NCBI GenBank assembly: GCA_031178025.1
Contig: JAPSJU010000033.1
Location: 1-13,653, forward strand
DNA length: 13,653 nucleotides
Direction of reading: 5' to 3'
Source: Agromyces sp.
GTDB lineage: Bacteria > Actinomycetota > Actinomycetes > Actinomycetales > Microbacteriaceae
Position 1 is the stretch's first letter. Each line of letters starts with the position of its first letter. Below are positions 7,180 to 13,653 of the stretch, in pieces. The translations under genes were made by a program, and so were the position numbers. The notes beneath the pieces are model-generated. The model did no database searches and was not told the origin of the DNA. It saw nothing but the letters and a program-made list of their open reading frames with translations.

Positions 7180-8301
7180 ATGCAGATCCCCGAACCCGTC
7201 ACCACCGACACCGACCCGATTCCCGAGCCGGCGAACCGCATCCCCACACCGTCCGCGCCTCCCCCGGATGTGGTGCGGTGCGCCTACATGGAGCTCGTCG
7301 TCACGGACCTCGAGGCCTCCCGCCGGTTCTACGTCGACGTGCTCGGCCTCATCGTCACCGAGGAGGACGAGCACGCCGTGTACCTGCGCAGCTTCGAGGA
7401 GTTCATCCACCACAACCTCGTACTCCGCACGGGCCCCGTCGCGGCGGTCGCCGCGTTCAGCTACCGCGTGCGCAGCCCCGAAGACCTCGACAAGGCCGTC
7501 GCCTTCTACACGGAGCTCGGCTGCCGGGTCGAACGTCGCCCAGGGGGCTTCACCAAGGGCATCGGCGACGCCGTCCGCGTGGAGGACCCGCTCGGCTTCC
7601 CGTACGAGTTCTTCCACGACGTCGAGCACGTCGAGCGGCTCGCCTGGCGCTACGACCTCTACACGCCGGGCGCGCTCGTGCGCATCGACCACTTCAACCA
7701 GGTGACGCCCGACGTGCCGCGTGCGGTGAAGTACATGGAGGACCTCGGGTTCCGAGTGACCGAGGACATCCAGGACGAGGCCGGCACGGTCTACGCCGCG
7801 TGGATGCGCCGAAAGCCCACCGTGCACGACACCGCCATGACCGGCGGTGACGGCCCACGGATGCACCACGTGGCGTTCTCGACGCACGAGAAGCACAACA
7901 TCATCGCGATCTGCGACAAGCTCGGAGCCCTGCGGATGTCGGACGTGATCGAACGCGGCCCGGGCCGCCACGGGGTCTCGAACGCGTTCTACCTCTACCT
8001 GCGCGACCCTGACGGGCACCGCGTCGAGGTGTACACGCAGGACTACTACACGGGCGATCCCGACAACCCGGTGGTCACCTGGGATGTGCACGACAACCAG
8101 CGGCGGGACTGGTGGGGCAACCCGGTCGTGCCGAGCTGGTACACGGACGCCTCGTTGGTGCTCGACCTCGACGGCGAGCCGAAGCCCGTGGTCGCCCGCA
8201 CGGACGACTCCGAGATGGAGGTCACCATCGGAGCGGACGGCTTCTCGTACACCCGGAAGGACGAGGACGCACGCGGGTTCAAGTTGGGCCGCACGCTGTA
8301 G
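7180..8301 (+). CDS. hpaD: 3,4-dihydroxyphenylacetate (homoprotocatechuate) 2,3-dioxygenase
   Basis: Extradiol ring-cleavage dioxygenase of the vicinal-oxygen-chelate type, 373 residues. From memory it is closely similar along its whole length to the Brevibacterium fuscum Fe enzyme and Arthrobacter MndD. With a constant +16 shift every key residue is present: metal ligands H171 (RIDHFNQV), H230 (RMHHVAF) and E283 (RVEVYTQ), second-sphere H216 (TVHDTA) and H264 (GRHGVSN), Y273, R259 and R309. HDNQRRDWWGNP and VVPSWYT follow in the C-terminal part. The N-terminus carries about 16 extra residues (Pro/Thr-rich) before IPTPSAP. AAGGA at 7168-7172 supports the ATG used. Iron versus manganese cannot be decided from sequence. 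It is the last gene of the unit. Confidence 0.96.
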   Translation: MQIPEPVTTDTDPIPEPANRIPTPSAPPPDVVRCAYMELVVTDLEASRRFYVDVLGLIVTEEDEHAVYLRSFEEFIHHNLVLRTGPVAAVAAFSYRVRSPEDLDKAVAFYTELGCRVERRPGGFTKGIGDAVRVEDPLGFPYEFFHDVEHVERLAWRYDLYTPGALVRIDHFNQVTPDVPRAVKYMEDLGFRVTEDIQDEAGTVYAAWMRRKPTVHDTAMTGGDGPRMHHVAFSTHEKHNIIAICDKLGALRMSDVIERGPGRHGVSNAFYLYLRDPDGHRVEVYTQDYYTGDPDNPVVTWDVHDNQRRDWWGNPVVPSWYTDASLVLDLDGEPKPVVARTDDSEMEVTIGADGFSYTRKDEDARGFKLGRTL

Positions 8302-8344
8302 AAAAGGGTCGATTCCCGCCGCCGATGATGGTTGACTCCTCACA

Positions 8345-8378
8345 GCGGCGTGCCATCGGGCCGCCGGCAGCACGTCGC
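8345..8378 (+). terminator. Nine-pair hairpin after hpaD
   Basis: GCGGCGTGC at 8345-8353 pairs with GCACGTCGC at 8370-8378 in nine consecutive pairs, one of them G-U. The 16-base loop can form a further CGG/CCG pairing. It lies 44 bases past the hpaD stop and before the cupin gene, where catabolic genes give way to sugar-related genes. No T-run follows. A transcript end here is plausible but unproven. The rest of 8302-8424 shows no convincing promoter. Confidence 0.42.
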
Positions 8379-8424
8379 GTGTCCGGGCAACCCGTGGGGC
8401 GCGGCGACATCCGTTGGAGGCACA

Positions 8425-8886
8425 GTGGCGTCGGTACCCGAATCCGTCGACGCGGCGCGCGGGTCGAGCGACGCGGAACCGGCGCTCCTCCTCGGGGGGA
8501 TGGTGCGGGTGCTCCACCTCGACCGCGTTCGCGACGATCGCGGCACCCTCACCCCCATGACGTTCGACGAGCTCGGATTCCGCGTCGCACGGACGTTCGT
8601 GGTGAACGCAGGGCGTGACGCCGTGCGAGGCGGTCATGCACACCGACGTGTGCGCCAGGTCCTCTTCCGGGCGAGCGGAACGATCGAGGTCGAGGTGCGT
8701 CACGGCGGCGGGCGGGCCCGGATCACGCTGGGTGAGGATCAGCCGGCGCTGCTGATCGAGCCCGGCGTCTGGGCGCAGCAGACCTACGTCGGCGAGGCGT
8801 CGGCACTCATCGTCTTCGCCGACGGTCCGTACGATTCGAGCGAGTACGACGACGAGGATCCCAGCGCTCAGGTGATGCCGTCGTGA
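8425..8886 (+). CDS. WxcM/FdtA-like cupin, probable nucleotide-sugar 3,4-ketoisomerase
   Basis: A 153-residue single-domain cupin of the FdtA/QdtA/WxcM type. These enzymes move the keto group of dTDP-4-keto-6-deoxyglucose from C4 to C3 on the way to amino sugars. Visible marks are DDRGTL at 37-42, FVV near 58, the RGGHAH signature at 68-73 with H71 as likely catalytic base, Q78, IEPGVWAQQ at 111-119, and the tail YDSSEYDDED, which resembles the family's YDExDY. The GTG at 8425 has GGAGG at 8416-8420. A longer reading from the TTG at 8332 has no RBS, and an ATG at 8500 would give a shorter form. It overlaps the next gene by GTGA. The exact sugar is unknown, and some WxcM relatives are isomerases fused to or paired with acyltransferases. 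Confidence 0.8.
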   Translation: MASVPESVDAARGSSDAEPALLLGGMVRVLHLDRVRDDRGTLTPMTFDELGFRVARTFVVNAGRDAVRGGHAHRRVRQVLFRASGTIEVEVRHGGGRARITLGEDQPALLIEPGVWAQQTYVGEASALIVFADGPYDSSEYDDEDPSAQVMPS

Positions 8887-10088
8887 GCGCACGTCGCGTC
8901 GCGGTCCTGGGCGCCGGGATCATGGGCAGTGCGGTCTCCATCGACCTTGCGCGGCGCGGGTTCGACGTCACGCTCATCGACCGCGAGAGCGAGCCCATGG
9001 CGGCGACGAGTCGCTGGAACGAGGGCAAGATCCACCTGGGGTACCTCTACGGCGCGGATCCCACGTTGGCGACCGCGCGGCACCTCCTGCCCGGCGGGCT
9101 GCTGTTCACCGAGCTGCTCTCGGAGCTCATCGGCGGGGACGTCGACGGCCACGCGACCACCGACGACGACGTCTACCTCGTGCACCGCGACTCGGTCGTC
9201 AGTGCGGATCAGGTGGGTGCGACGTTCGACGCGATCAGTGCCCTCGTCCGTCAGCATCCCGACGCCGGGCGATACGTCGTGGACGTCTCCGAGGCGCGCG
9301 CCGCCGCACTCACCCCCGCCGAGCTGCGCGCCGTGGCAGGCGAGGACATCGTCGCCGGGTTCCGCGTTCCCGAGCGCTCCGTGGACACCAGGTGGGTGGC
9401 GGATCGACTCGCCGGCGCGGTCGCCGCAGAATCCGGCGTCGAGCTCCGCCTCGGCACCACCGTCCTCGGGGTGGAACAGCGCGACGACGGGAGCACCCCA
9501 TGGCGCGTGCACGGCGACGACGGGTACGAGGAACGCTTCGATGTCGTGGTGAACGCACTCTGGAACGGCCGGCTTCCGATCGACGTCGCGGCCGGCCTCA
9601 CCCCCGAACCGCCATGGACCCACCGCTTCCGGTTGTGCGTCTTCCTCCGCACCCGGGCCGAGCGCGAACTCGCGAGCGCCGTCGTGGCCGTCGGACCGTT
9701 CGGCGACGTCAAGAACTACAACGGCAGGGACTTCTACCTGTCCTGGTATCCCCTCGGCCTCATCGCGCAGGGGACCGACCTGGAGTTGCGGAGCCCCGAG
9801 ATCCCGTCGGGGACCGACGCCGAGGCGTTCGTCGACGGCGTCCGCGTCGCCCTCGAGCGCGTCGTGCCGGGTGTCGGCCGCGTGATCGACGATGCCGAGG
9901 AACTCACCGTCGAGGGCGGGTTCGTCTTCGCCCGCGGCCGGGGCGCCCTCGACGACCCGCGGTCGGGGCTGCACCGCCGGGACCGCTACGGCGTGCAGCG
10001 GCTGGATTCGTACTACTCGGTGGACACCGGCAAGTACTCCACCGCACCGTGGCTGGCCGGTCGGCTCGCCGCAGAGATCGCCGGATGA
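8883..10088 (+). CDS. DAO-like FAD-dependent oxidoreductase
   Basis: A 401-residue flavoprotein with the Rossmann dinucleotide motif GAGIMG at 10-15 and the ribose-binding acidic residue D33 (TLIDRES). A distinctive SRWNEGKIHLGYLY segment (43-56) follows, corresponding to the FAD-contact region of DAO-family oxidases. The C-terminal part has the conserved-looking LDSYYSVDTGKYSTAPWLAG, which would close the flavin site. The substrate cannot be read; amino acids, amines or a sugar-linked amine are all possible. The GTG start overlaps the cupin stop by 4 bases, so the two are probably translated together and may act on the same sugar or its modification. The glycosyltransferase follows after 16 bases. 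Confidence 0.82.
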   Translation: MSARRVAVLGAGIMGSAVSIDLARRGFDVTLIDRESEPMAATSRWNEGKIHLGYLYGADPTLATARHLLPGGLLFTELLSELIGGDVDGHATTDDDVYLVHRDSVVSADQVGATFDAISALVRQHPDAGRYVVDVSEARAAALTPAELRAVAGEDIVAGFRVPERSVDTRWVADRLAGAVAAESGVELRLGTTVLGVEQRDDGSTPWRVHGDDGYEERFDVVVNALWNGRLPIDVAAGLTPEPPWTHRFRLCVFLRTRAERELASAVVAVGPFGDVKNYNGRDFYLSWYPLGLIAQGTDLELRSPEIPSGTDAEAFVDGVRVALERVVPGVGRVIDDAEELTVEGGFVFARGRGALDDPRSGLHRRDRYGVQRLDSYYSVDTGKYSTAPWLAGRLAAEIAG

Positions 10089-10104
10089 GGGCGCGGAGGG
10101 TTCG

Positions 10105-10980
10105 GTGACGGCAGAGCGGAGTCCGGGTGCGATGACCGAGTGGAACCCCGTCGTCACCGCCCTGGTGCCGACGTACAACGGCTCGCACTTCATCCTGCGG
10201 ACCCTCGAGAGTCTCGCGGCCCAGACCTGGCCGCACCTCGAGATCCTGATCGGGGACGACCGGTCGACCGACGACACCCTGGACGTGGTGCGACGATTCG
10301 CCGACGCCAACCCGAACACCCGCATCGTGGAACGCGACGTGAACCTCGGGTGGCTGCGCAACTCCAACGACCTCATGGCCCGCGCCACGGGCGAGCTGAT
10401 GTTCTTCGCATTCCATGACGACGTGGTCGCGCCGAGGTACGTCGAGGAGCTCGTGACGGCGCTGCGTGCGAACCCCCACGCCGTGCTGGCCTTCTCCGAC
10501 ATGCAGGTGCACGAACTGGACGGCACGGTGCGGCTGCACGCGTTCGACGAACTGGAGGGGCTGCGGACCGGGCTCGCGCGGGGGCGGGTGATGATCGAAC
10601 GACCGGGCGACTGGTGGGTGCCCAATCGCGGGCTCTTCCGCGCCTCGGCGTTCGCCGAGGTCGGCGGCATCCGCCCGAACGACATGGGCGAGTACTCCGC
10701 CGACTGGACGTGGCTGTTCGGGCTCTCGCTCATCGGCGAGTTCGTCCGGGTGCCCGAGGTGCTCTGCACGAAGCACTACACCGCTGGGAGCATCTCGAAG
10801 AAGTGGCGACACGACGATTCCCAGCTGCTCGCGCTGCGCCGGTCCGGCATCGCCGAGGTCAGGAGGAGCCGGCTCGACCCGATGCGGAAGGTCCTGCTGA
10901 TGAGCCATCTCTGGCCGCGCATCTACGGGCGGCACCTGCCGAAGGGCGCGAAACGCATCGCCCGGCGTCTGGGCCTGTGA
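10105..10980 (+). CDS. Family 2 glycosyltransferase
   Basis: A GT-A fold glycosyltransferase of 291 residues, soluble or membrane-peripheral, with no transmembrane helix apparent. Motifs: TALVPTYNGSHFILRTLESL (18-37), DDRSTDDT at 51-58 for nucleotide binding, NLGWLRNSNDLMARATGELMFF (80-101), HDDV at 104-107 as the DXD-like metal site, and SADWTWLFGLSL late in the domain, which could supply the catalytic acid region. The C-terminal 40 residues are basic, which would suit membrane contact. The GTG at 10105 has GGAGGG four bases before it. An ATG at 10132, preceded by GGAG ten bases away, would remove nine residues. It likely transfers a sugar, perhaps the one made by the cupin gene, onto a surface glycan. 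Donor and acceptor are unknown. Confidence 0.86.
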   Translation: MTAERSPGAMTEWNPVVTALVPTYNGSHFILRTLESLAAQTWPHLEILIGDDRSTDDTLDVVRRFADANPNTRIVERDVNLGWLRNSNDLMARATGELMFFAFHDDVVAPRYVEELVTALRANPHAVLAFSDMQVHELDGTVRLHAFDELEGLRTGLARGRVMIERPGDWWVPNRGLFRASAFAEVGGIRPNDMGEYSADWTWLFGLSLIGEFVRVPEVLCTKHYTAGSISKKWRHDDSQLLALRRSGIAEVRRSRLDPMRKVLLMSHLWPRIYGRHLPKGAKRIARRLGL

Positions 10981-11004
10981 CGAGCGGGTCCCCGGCGATC
11001 GGCA

Positions 11005-11781
11005 TCACGCCAGGAACGCGATCACCGCGTCCTTGGATGCGCGAGCCGTGAGGGTGGAGAGGTGGTCTCGTCCGGGGATCGACACGTAGTCGGCATCCCA
11101 TTCGAGTGCGAGTTCGCGTGCCCCCTCGGGTACGGGGTCGTCCTCCCCCGCGACGAACAGCGTCGGGATGCCGCGTCGGATCGAGAGAGGGGCGCCGCGG
11201 ACCCCTTCGATGCAGGCGAGCAGCGCCTCCCGGTCCCCGCCGGCGGCGAGGGCGGGCCGCAGCACCCGCTCGATGAGCGGATCGCGCGAGGGCTCGTCGC
11301 GGAGCAGCACGGCGCGGGCCTCCTCGAGGTCCCATGACGCGAACAGCTCGTGGGGACCGGCACCGCCGATGACGACGCGGCGGGCACGCTCGGGGGCCAG
11401 TGCGACCGCAGCGGAGATGGCACGGTTGCCCATCGAGTAGCCCACGAGGTCGGCCCGGTCGACGCCGGCCGAGTCGAGCACGGCCAGCAGGTCGCCGCCC
11501 AGTCGCTCCGGAGCATACGAGCCGGCGTCGATCGGCTTGTCGCTCTCGCCGTGACCCCGCAGGTCCATCGCGACCACGGGGCGACCCGCGTCGCGCAGGG
11601 CGCGAACCCACCCGGTGCCCTCCCACGTCGACGACGCGTCGGCGGCGAAGCCGTGCACGAGAAGCACGGGCGGTCCGGCGGCATCCGCACCGTCGCCGTC
11701 GTGCACGCGATAGGCGATGAGGACGTCGTCGTCGGTCTCGGCGAACAGGGTCGGCGTACGTGCGGGTGCCGCCTGGCTCAC
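11005..11781 (-). CDS. Alpha/beta-fold hydrolase
   Basis: A 258-residue serine hydrolase with a complete triad: oxyanion HGF at 43-45, DLRGHGESDKP at 73-83, nucleophile S116 in GYSMG, acid D214/D215 in AGEDDPVP, and H240 in GRDHLST. The length is that of a minimal alpha/beta hydrolase with a small cap (about 145-200). There is no signal peptide, so it is cytoplasmic. Substrates of such enzymes range from esters to C-C cleavage products, and nothing here fixes the reaction. The GTG at 11781 overlaps the stop of the nicotinamidase gene (GTGA), so the two are probably coupled. It is convergent with the glycosyltransferase, 24 bases apart, without a clear terminator between them. Confidence 0.88.
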   Translation of the reverse strand: MSQAAPARTPTLFAETDDDVLIAYRVHDGDGADAAGPPVLLVHGFAADASSTWEGTGWVRALRDAGRPVVAMDLRGHGESDKPIDAGSYAPERLGGDLLAVLDSAGVDRADLVGYSMGNRAISAAVALAPERARRVVIGGAGPHELFASWDLEEARAVLLRDEPSRDPLIERVLRPALAAGGDREALLACIEGVRGAPLSIRRGIPTLFVAGEDDPVPEGARELALEWDADYVSIPGRDHLSTLTARASKDAVIAFLA

Positions 11782-12380
11782 CTCGCGGCCCCGTCGGACT
11801 CGTTCGACGAGGTGATGACGGCGCCGGCGTGGCCGAGCTCCGCGAGCGCGGCCTCGGACGAGCCCACGGCGACGCCGGCGATGAGGTCGGTGAGGACGCG
11901 CACATGCTGACCGTGCTCGAGCGCATCGAGCGCGCTCGCGCGCACGCAGTAGTCGGTGGCGATGCCGACCACGTCGACATCGGTGATCCCGTGGGTGCCG
12001 AGCAGCTCGCCGATCGACGCGCCCTCGTCGTCGGTGCCGTCGTAGATGGAGTACGCCGGCTTGCCCTGACCCTTGCGGATGTGCACGTCGACGCCGGAGG
12101 TGTCCAGTGCGGGGTGGTACTCGGCGCCCGGCGTGCCTGCGACGCAGTGCGGAGGCCACGTCGTGACGAAGTCGGGCTCCGCATCGACGGCGAAGTGCCC
12201 GCCGTTGTCGTTCTCGCCGGAGTGCCAGTCGCGGGATGCCACGACGAGCGAATACGCGTCCCGGTGCGTCGTCAGGTAGTCGGTGATGCCCTGGGCGACC
12301 GCCGCCCCTCCGTCGACGCCGAGTGCGCCGCCCTCGGTGAAGTCGTTCTGCACGTCGATGATGAACAGTGCTCGGGTCAC
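11778..12380 (-). CDS. pncA: Nicotinamidase / pyrazinamidase (isochorismatase fold)
   Basis: Hydrolyses nicotinamide to nicotinate and ammonia in NAD salvage. The protein is 200 residues. Every active-site residue of the M. tuberculosis enzyme has a counterpart: catalytic D9 (FIIDVQNDF), K103 and C145 (ATDYCVRAS); metal ligands D51, H53 and H62 (ASRDWHSGENDNGGHF); and H78 (WPPHCVAGTPGAE). The cis-peptide region around GVAVGSS is also typical. The GTG at 12380 is the start, with AAGGAG five bases before it on the minus strand. An ATG at 12407 lacks this and would overlap the preceding gene. It sits between an M20 peptidase (16 bases upstream) and the hydrolase (4-base overlap), suggesting amide turnover, though the partners may be unrelated to NAD. 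Confidence 0.93.
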   Translation of the reverse strand: MTRALFIIDVQNDFTEGGALGVDGGAAVAQGITDYLTTHRDAYSLVVASRDWHSGENDNGGHFAVDAEPDFVTTWPPHCVAGTPGAEYHPALDTSGVDVHIRKGQGKPAYSIYDGTDDEGASIGELLGTHGITDVDVVGIATDYCVRASALDALEHGQHVRVLTDLIAGVAVGSSEAALAELGHAGAVITSSNESDGAAR

Positions 12381-12396
12381 GGCTGCTCCTTCCGTC

Positions 12397-13632
12397 CTAC
12401 TCACCATTCTGGCCGCAGACCGCCCGGATCACACCCTCGAGCACGTTCACGAGCGCATGGAGCGATTCGGTCGACACCCACTCCTCGTCGGCATGCGCGC
12501 CGCCGCCCGCCGCGCCCACGAGCACGACGGGGATCCCCGCCTCGGCGATGAGGCCCGCATCCGTCCACCACGGATCGCCGCGCCGCACGGCGGGGCGGCC
12601 GGTGACGCGCTCGACGGCGGCCGGCACGACGCGCGCGATGAGCGAGTCGCCGTCGGCCTCGAGGGCCGGTCGGGCGACGAGCGGGACGATGCGGTCCGGA
12701 CGGGACGCCGCCAGCGCCTGCACGAGTTCGATTCCGGGGTCCGACTCGCGCGGCAGGGTGCGTCGTTCGACCACGAACGAACACCGGTCGGCGACGGTGG
12801 CAGCGTCGGTACCGCCCTCGATCGTCGCGATGCGCGCGCTGCCGGTTCCGAGCAGCGGATGCCGCGGTCCCGCGGTGAGCCGCTCGCCGAGGTTCCGGAT
12901 GGCGACGAGCCCGTCGAGAGCGCGAGCGATGGCGTCCACGCCGAGCTCGGGCTGCGAGCCGTGCGCCGCCCGTCCCTCGTACTCCACGCGATACCAGGCG
13001 AATCCCCGATGTGCGACGGTCACCTCGAGGTCGGTCGGCTCGAGCACGACTGCGGCCACGGGTCGTGGCTGTCGTGCTGCGGATGCTTCGGCGAGCACGT
13101 CGATCTCCGCGAGCAGCTCCTCCATGCCGATCGACCCGAACTCCTCGTCCGCCGCGAAGGCGAGCACGATGTCGCCCGTGAGGTCGTCGGGCGCGGCGGA
13201 TGCGGCGATCATCGCGGCGGCGAGGCCGCCGGCCATGTCGTACGCGCCGCGTCCGACGATGCGGTCGGCAGCGGCAGCGGCAGCGGCGCCTGGAGCGGGC
13301 GCTGCGGCCGGTGCGTTCGTCGCCGGTCCTGTCCCGCGCCCGCCGACCGTGTCGAGGTGACCGGCGAGCATGAGCGTGCGGCCTCCGCCGGTGCCGCGCC
13401 GCCGGGCCAGCACGCTGGGGCGCGCGGGATCGGTGCCGACGAGGCGCGCATCGACGCCGTGCCCGCCGAGCCACTGCACGATGAACCGGGCGATCCGGTG
13501 CTCCCCGGCACCGCCCGGCACGAGCAACGGGTTCGTCGCGTCGATCGCGACGAGTCGCCGGGTGAGCGCCACCACGTCGTCGCCGGCGGGTGCGCCGCTC
13601 GGGCCGGGTGCGGGCACGTCGCGCCCGCTCAT
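12397..13632 (-). CDS. M20-family metallopeptidase / deacylase (ArgE-DapE-ACY1 type)
   Basis: A 411-residue zinc hydrolase that removes an acyl or amino-acid group from an amide. Metal and catalytic residues run in family order: H92 and D94 (AGHLDTV), D132 (GRGAYDMAGG), E163-E164 (ADEEFGS), E198 (VLEPTDL) and a C-terminal His (GGGAHADEEWVS). The lid/dimerisation domain lies between, with AHRGFAWYRVEYEGRAAHGSQP as its start. The loop between D94 and D132 is Ala/Pro-rich (residues 102-123), encoded partly by GGCAGC repeats. The substrate is not predictable; acetylornithine, succinyl-diaminopimelate and other N-acyl amino acids are options. No good Shine-Dalgarno precedes the ATG at 13632, which may overlap the end of another gene and be read by coupling. 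Confidence 0.9.
   Translation of the reverse strand: MSGRDVPAPGPSGAPAGDDVVALTRRLVAIDATNPLLVPGGAGEHRIARFIVQWLGGHGVDARLVGTDPARPSVLARRRGTGGGRTLMLAGHLDTVGGRGTGPATNAPAAAPAPGAAAAAAADRIVGRGAYDMAGGLAAAMIAASAAPDDLTGDIVLAFAADEEFGSIGMEELLAEIDVLAEASAARQPRPVAAVVLEPTDLEVTVAHRGFAWYRVEYEGRAAHGSQPELGVDAIARALDGLVAIRNLGERLTAGPRHPLLGTGSARIATIEGGTDAATVADRCSFVVERRTLPRESDPGIELVQALAASRPDRIVPLVARPALEADGDSLIARVVPAAVERVTGRPAVRRGDPWWTDAGLIAEAGIPVVLVGAAGGGAHADEEWVSTESLHALVNVLEGVIRAVCGQNGE
13267..13284. repeat. GGCAGC hexanucleotide tandem repeat
   Basis: Three exact copies of GGCAGC, followed by the variant GGCGCC. The run is in frame within the M20 peptidase gene and encodes part of an Ala-rich loop. Being a multiple of three, copy-number change would lengthen or shorten the loop without a frameshift. 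Confidence 0.7.
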
Positions 13633-13653
13633 GCGTTCGAGAGGTTGCCGCCG
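13629..13653 (-). CDS. Possible C-terminus of an upstream gene (partial)
   Basis: On the minus strand the codons running into the TGA at 13631-13629 would read GGNLSNA before the stop. The stop would overlap the M20 start as ATGA, the same arrangement used at several junctions in this window. The M20 gene lacks its own Shine-Dalgarno, which also fits coupling to a preceding gene. Only seven codons are visible, so this is a guess from context. Confidence 0.3.

Noticed and set aside
8302..8317. AAAA-GGG...CCC as a terminator at the end of hpaD
   Set aside because: The stem has only three pairs, and the T-run would be on the wrong (minus) strand for hpaD.
8332..8337. TTGACT as a -35 box for the cupin operon
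   Set aside because: The hexamer fits, but 16-18 bases downstream there is only GC-rich sequence with no -10-like hexamer.
7159..8892. Antisense open frame (577 codons) opposite hpaD
   Set aside because: hpaD on the plus strand is near-certain, with all metal ligands. The antisense frame shows no domain and extends into the next gene.
10974..11013. Inverted repeat at the convergent ends of the glycosyltransferase and the hydrolase as a bidirectional terminator
   Set aside because: The pairing is GTGA/TCAC plus a bulged CCT/AGG, too weak to call.
1..13653. Mobile element, CRISPR, tRNA or rRNA signals
   Set aside because: No transposase or integrase frame, no regularly spaced repeats, no tRNA-like cloverleaf and no base-composition shift were seen. 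The region looks like ordinary chromosome.

Overview
The window is GC-rich and almost fully coding. It has many GTG starts, 4-base stop/start overlaps and frequent GCATCC/GGATGC hexamers, which suggests an actinobacterium, probably of the Microbacteriaceae. That placement is an inference from composition and from the strong likeness of one protein to an actinobacterial enzyme. I see no rRNA, tRNA, CRISPR array, transposase or integrase. No stretch longer than about 130 bases lacks a gene.

Layout. (1) 59-1693: a small NIPSNAP-like gene on the minus strand lies divergent from a Tat-exported metallophosphoesterase. The 129-base gap between them holds a weak PHO-box-like repeat and a possible -10. 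(2) 1738-8301: a complete lower homoprotocatechuate (3,4-dihydroxyphenylacetate) meta-cleavage cluster, in the order hydratase (hpaH), aldolase (hpaI), a FAH-RraA fusion, a GntR/FCD regulator, semialdehyde dehydrogenase (hpaE) and ring-cleavage dioxygenase (hpaD). HpaD opens the ring and HpaE oxidises the semialdehyde. The fusion protein is expected to decarboxylate and isomerise, HpaH hydrates, and HpaI releases pyruvate and succinic semialdehyde. Two near-identical GTATAC/GTATAT-core palindromes sit about 40 bp before hpaH and before the fusion gene. They imply two co-regulated transcription units under the GntR protein encoded in the cluster.

(3) 8425-10980: a tightly packed trio of a WxcM/FdtA-type cupin sugar ketoisomerase, a DAO-like FAD oxidoreductase and a family 2 glycosyltransferase. 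It looks like a small surface-sugar modification cassette without its own nucleotide-sugar synthesis genes. (4) 11005-13653, minus strand: an operon of an M20 metallopeptidase, a nicotinamidase (PncA-type) and an alpha/beta hydrolase, convergent with the glycosyltransferase. It probably continues upstream beyond the window, where the last codons of another gene may be visible.

The most interesting items are the FAH-RraA fusion standing where the two-FAH-domain HpaG normally stands, the paired operators with conserved geometry, and the cupin/FAD/glycosyltransferase cassette of unknown product.
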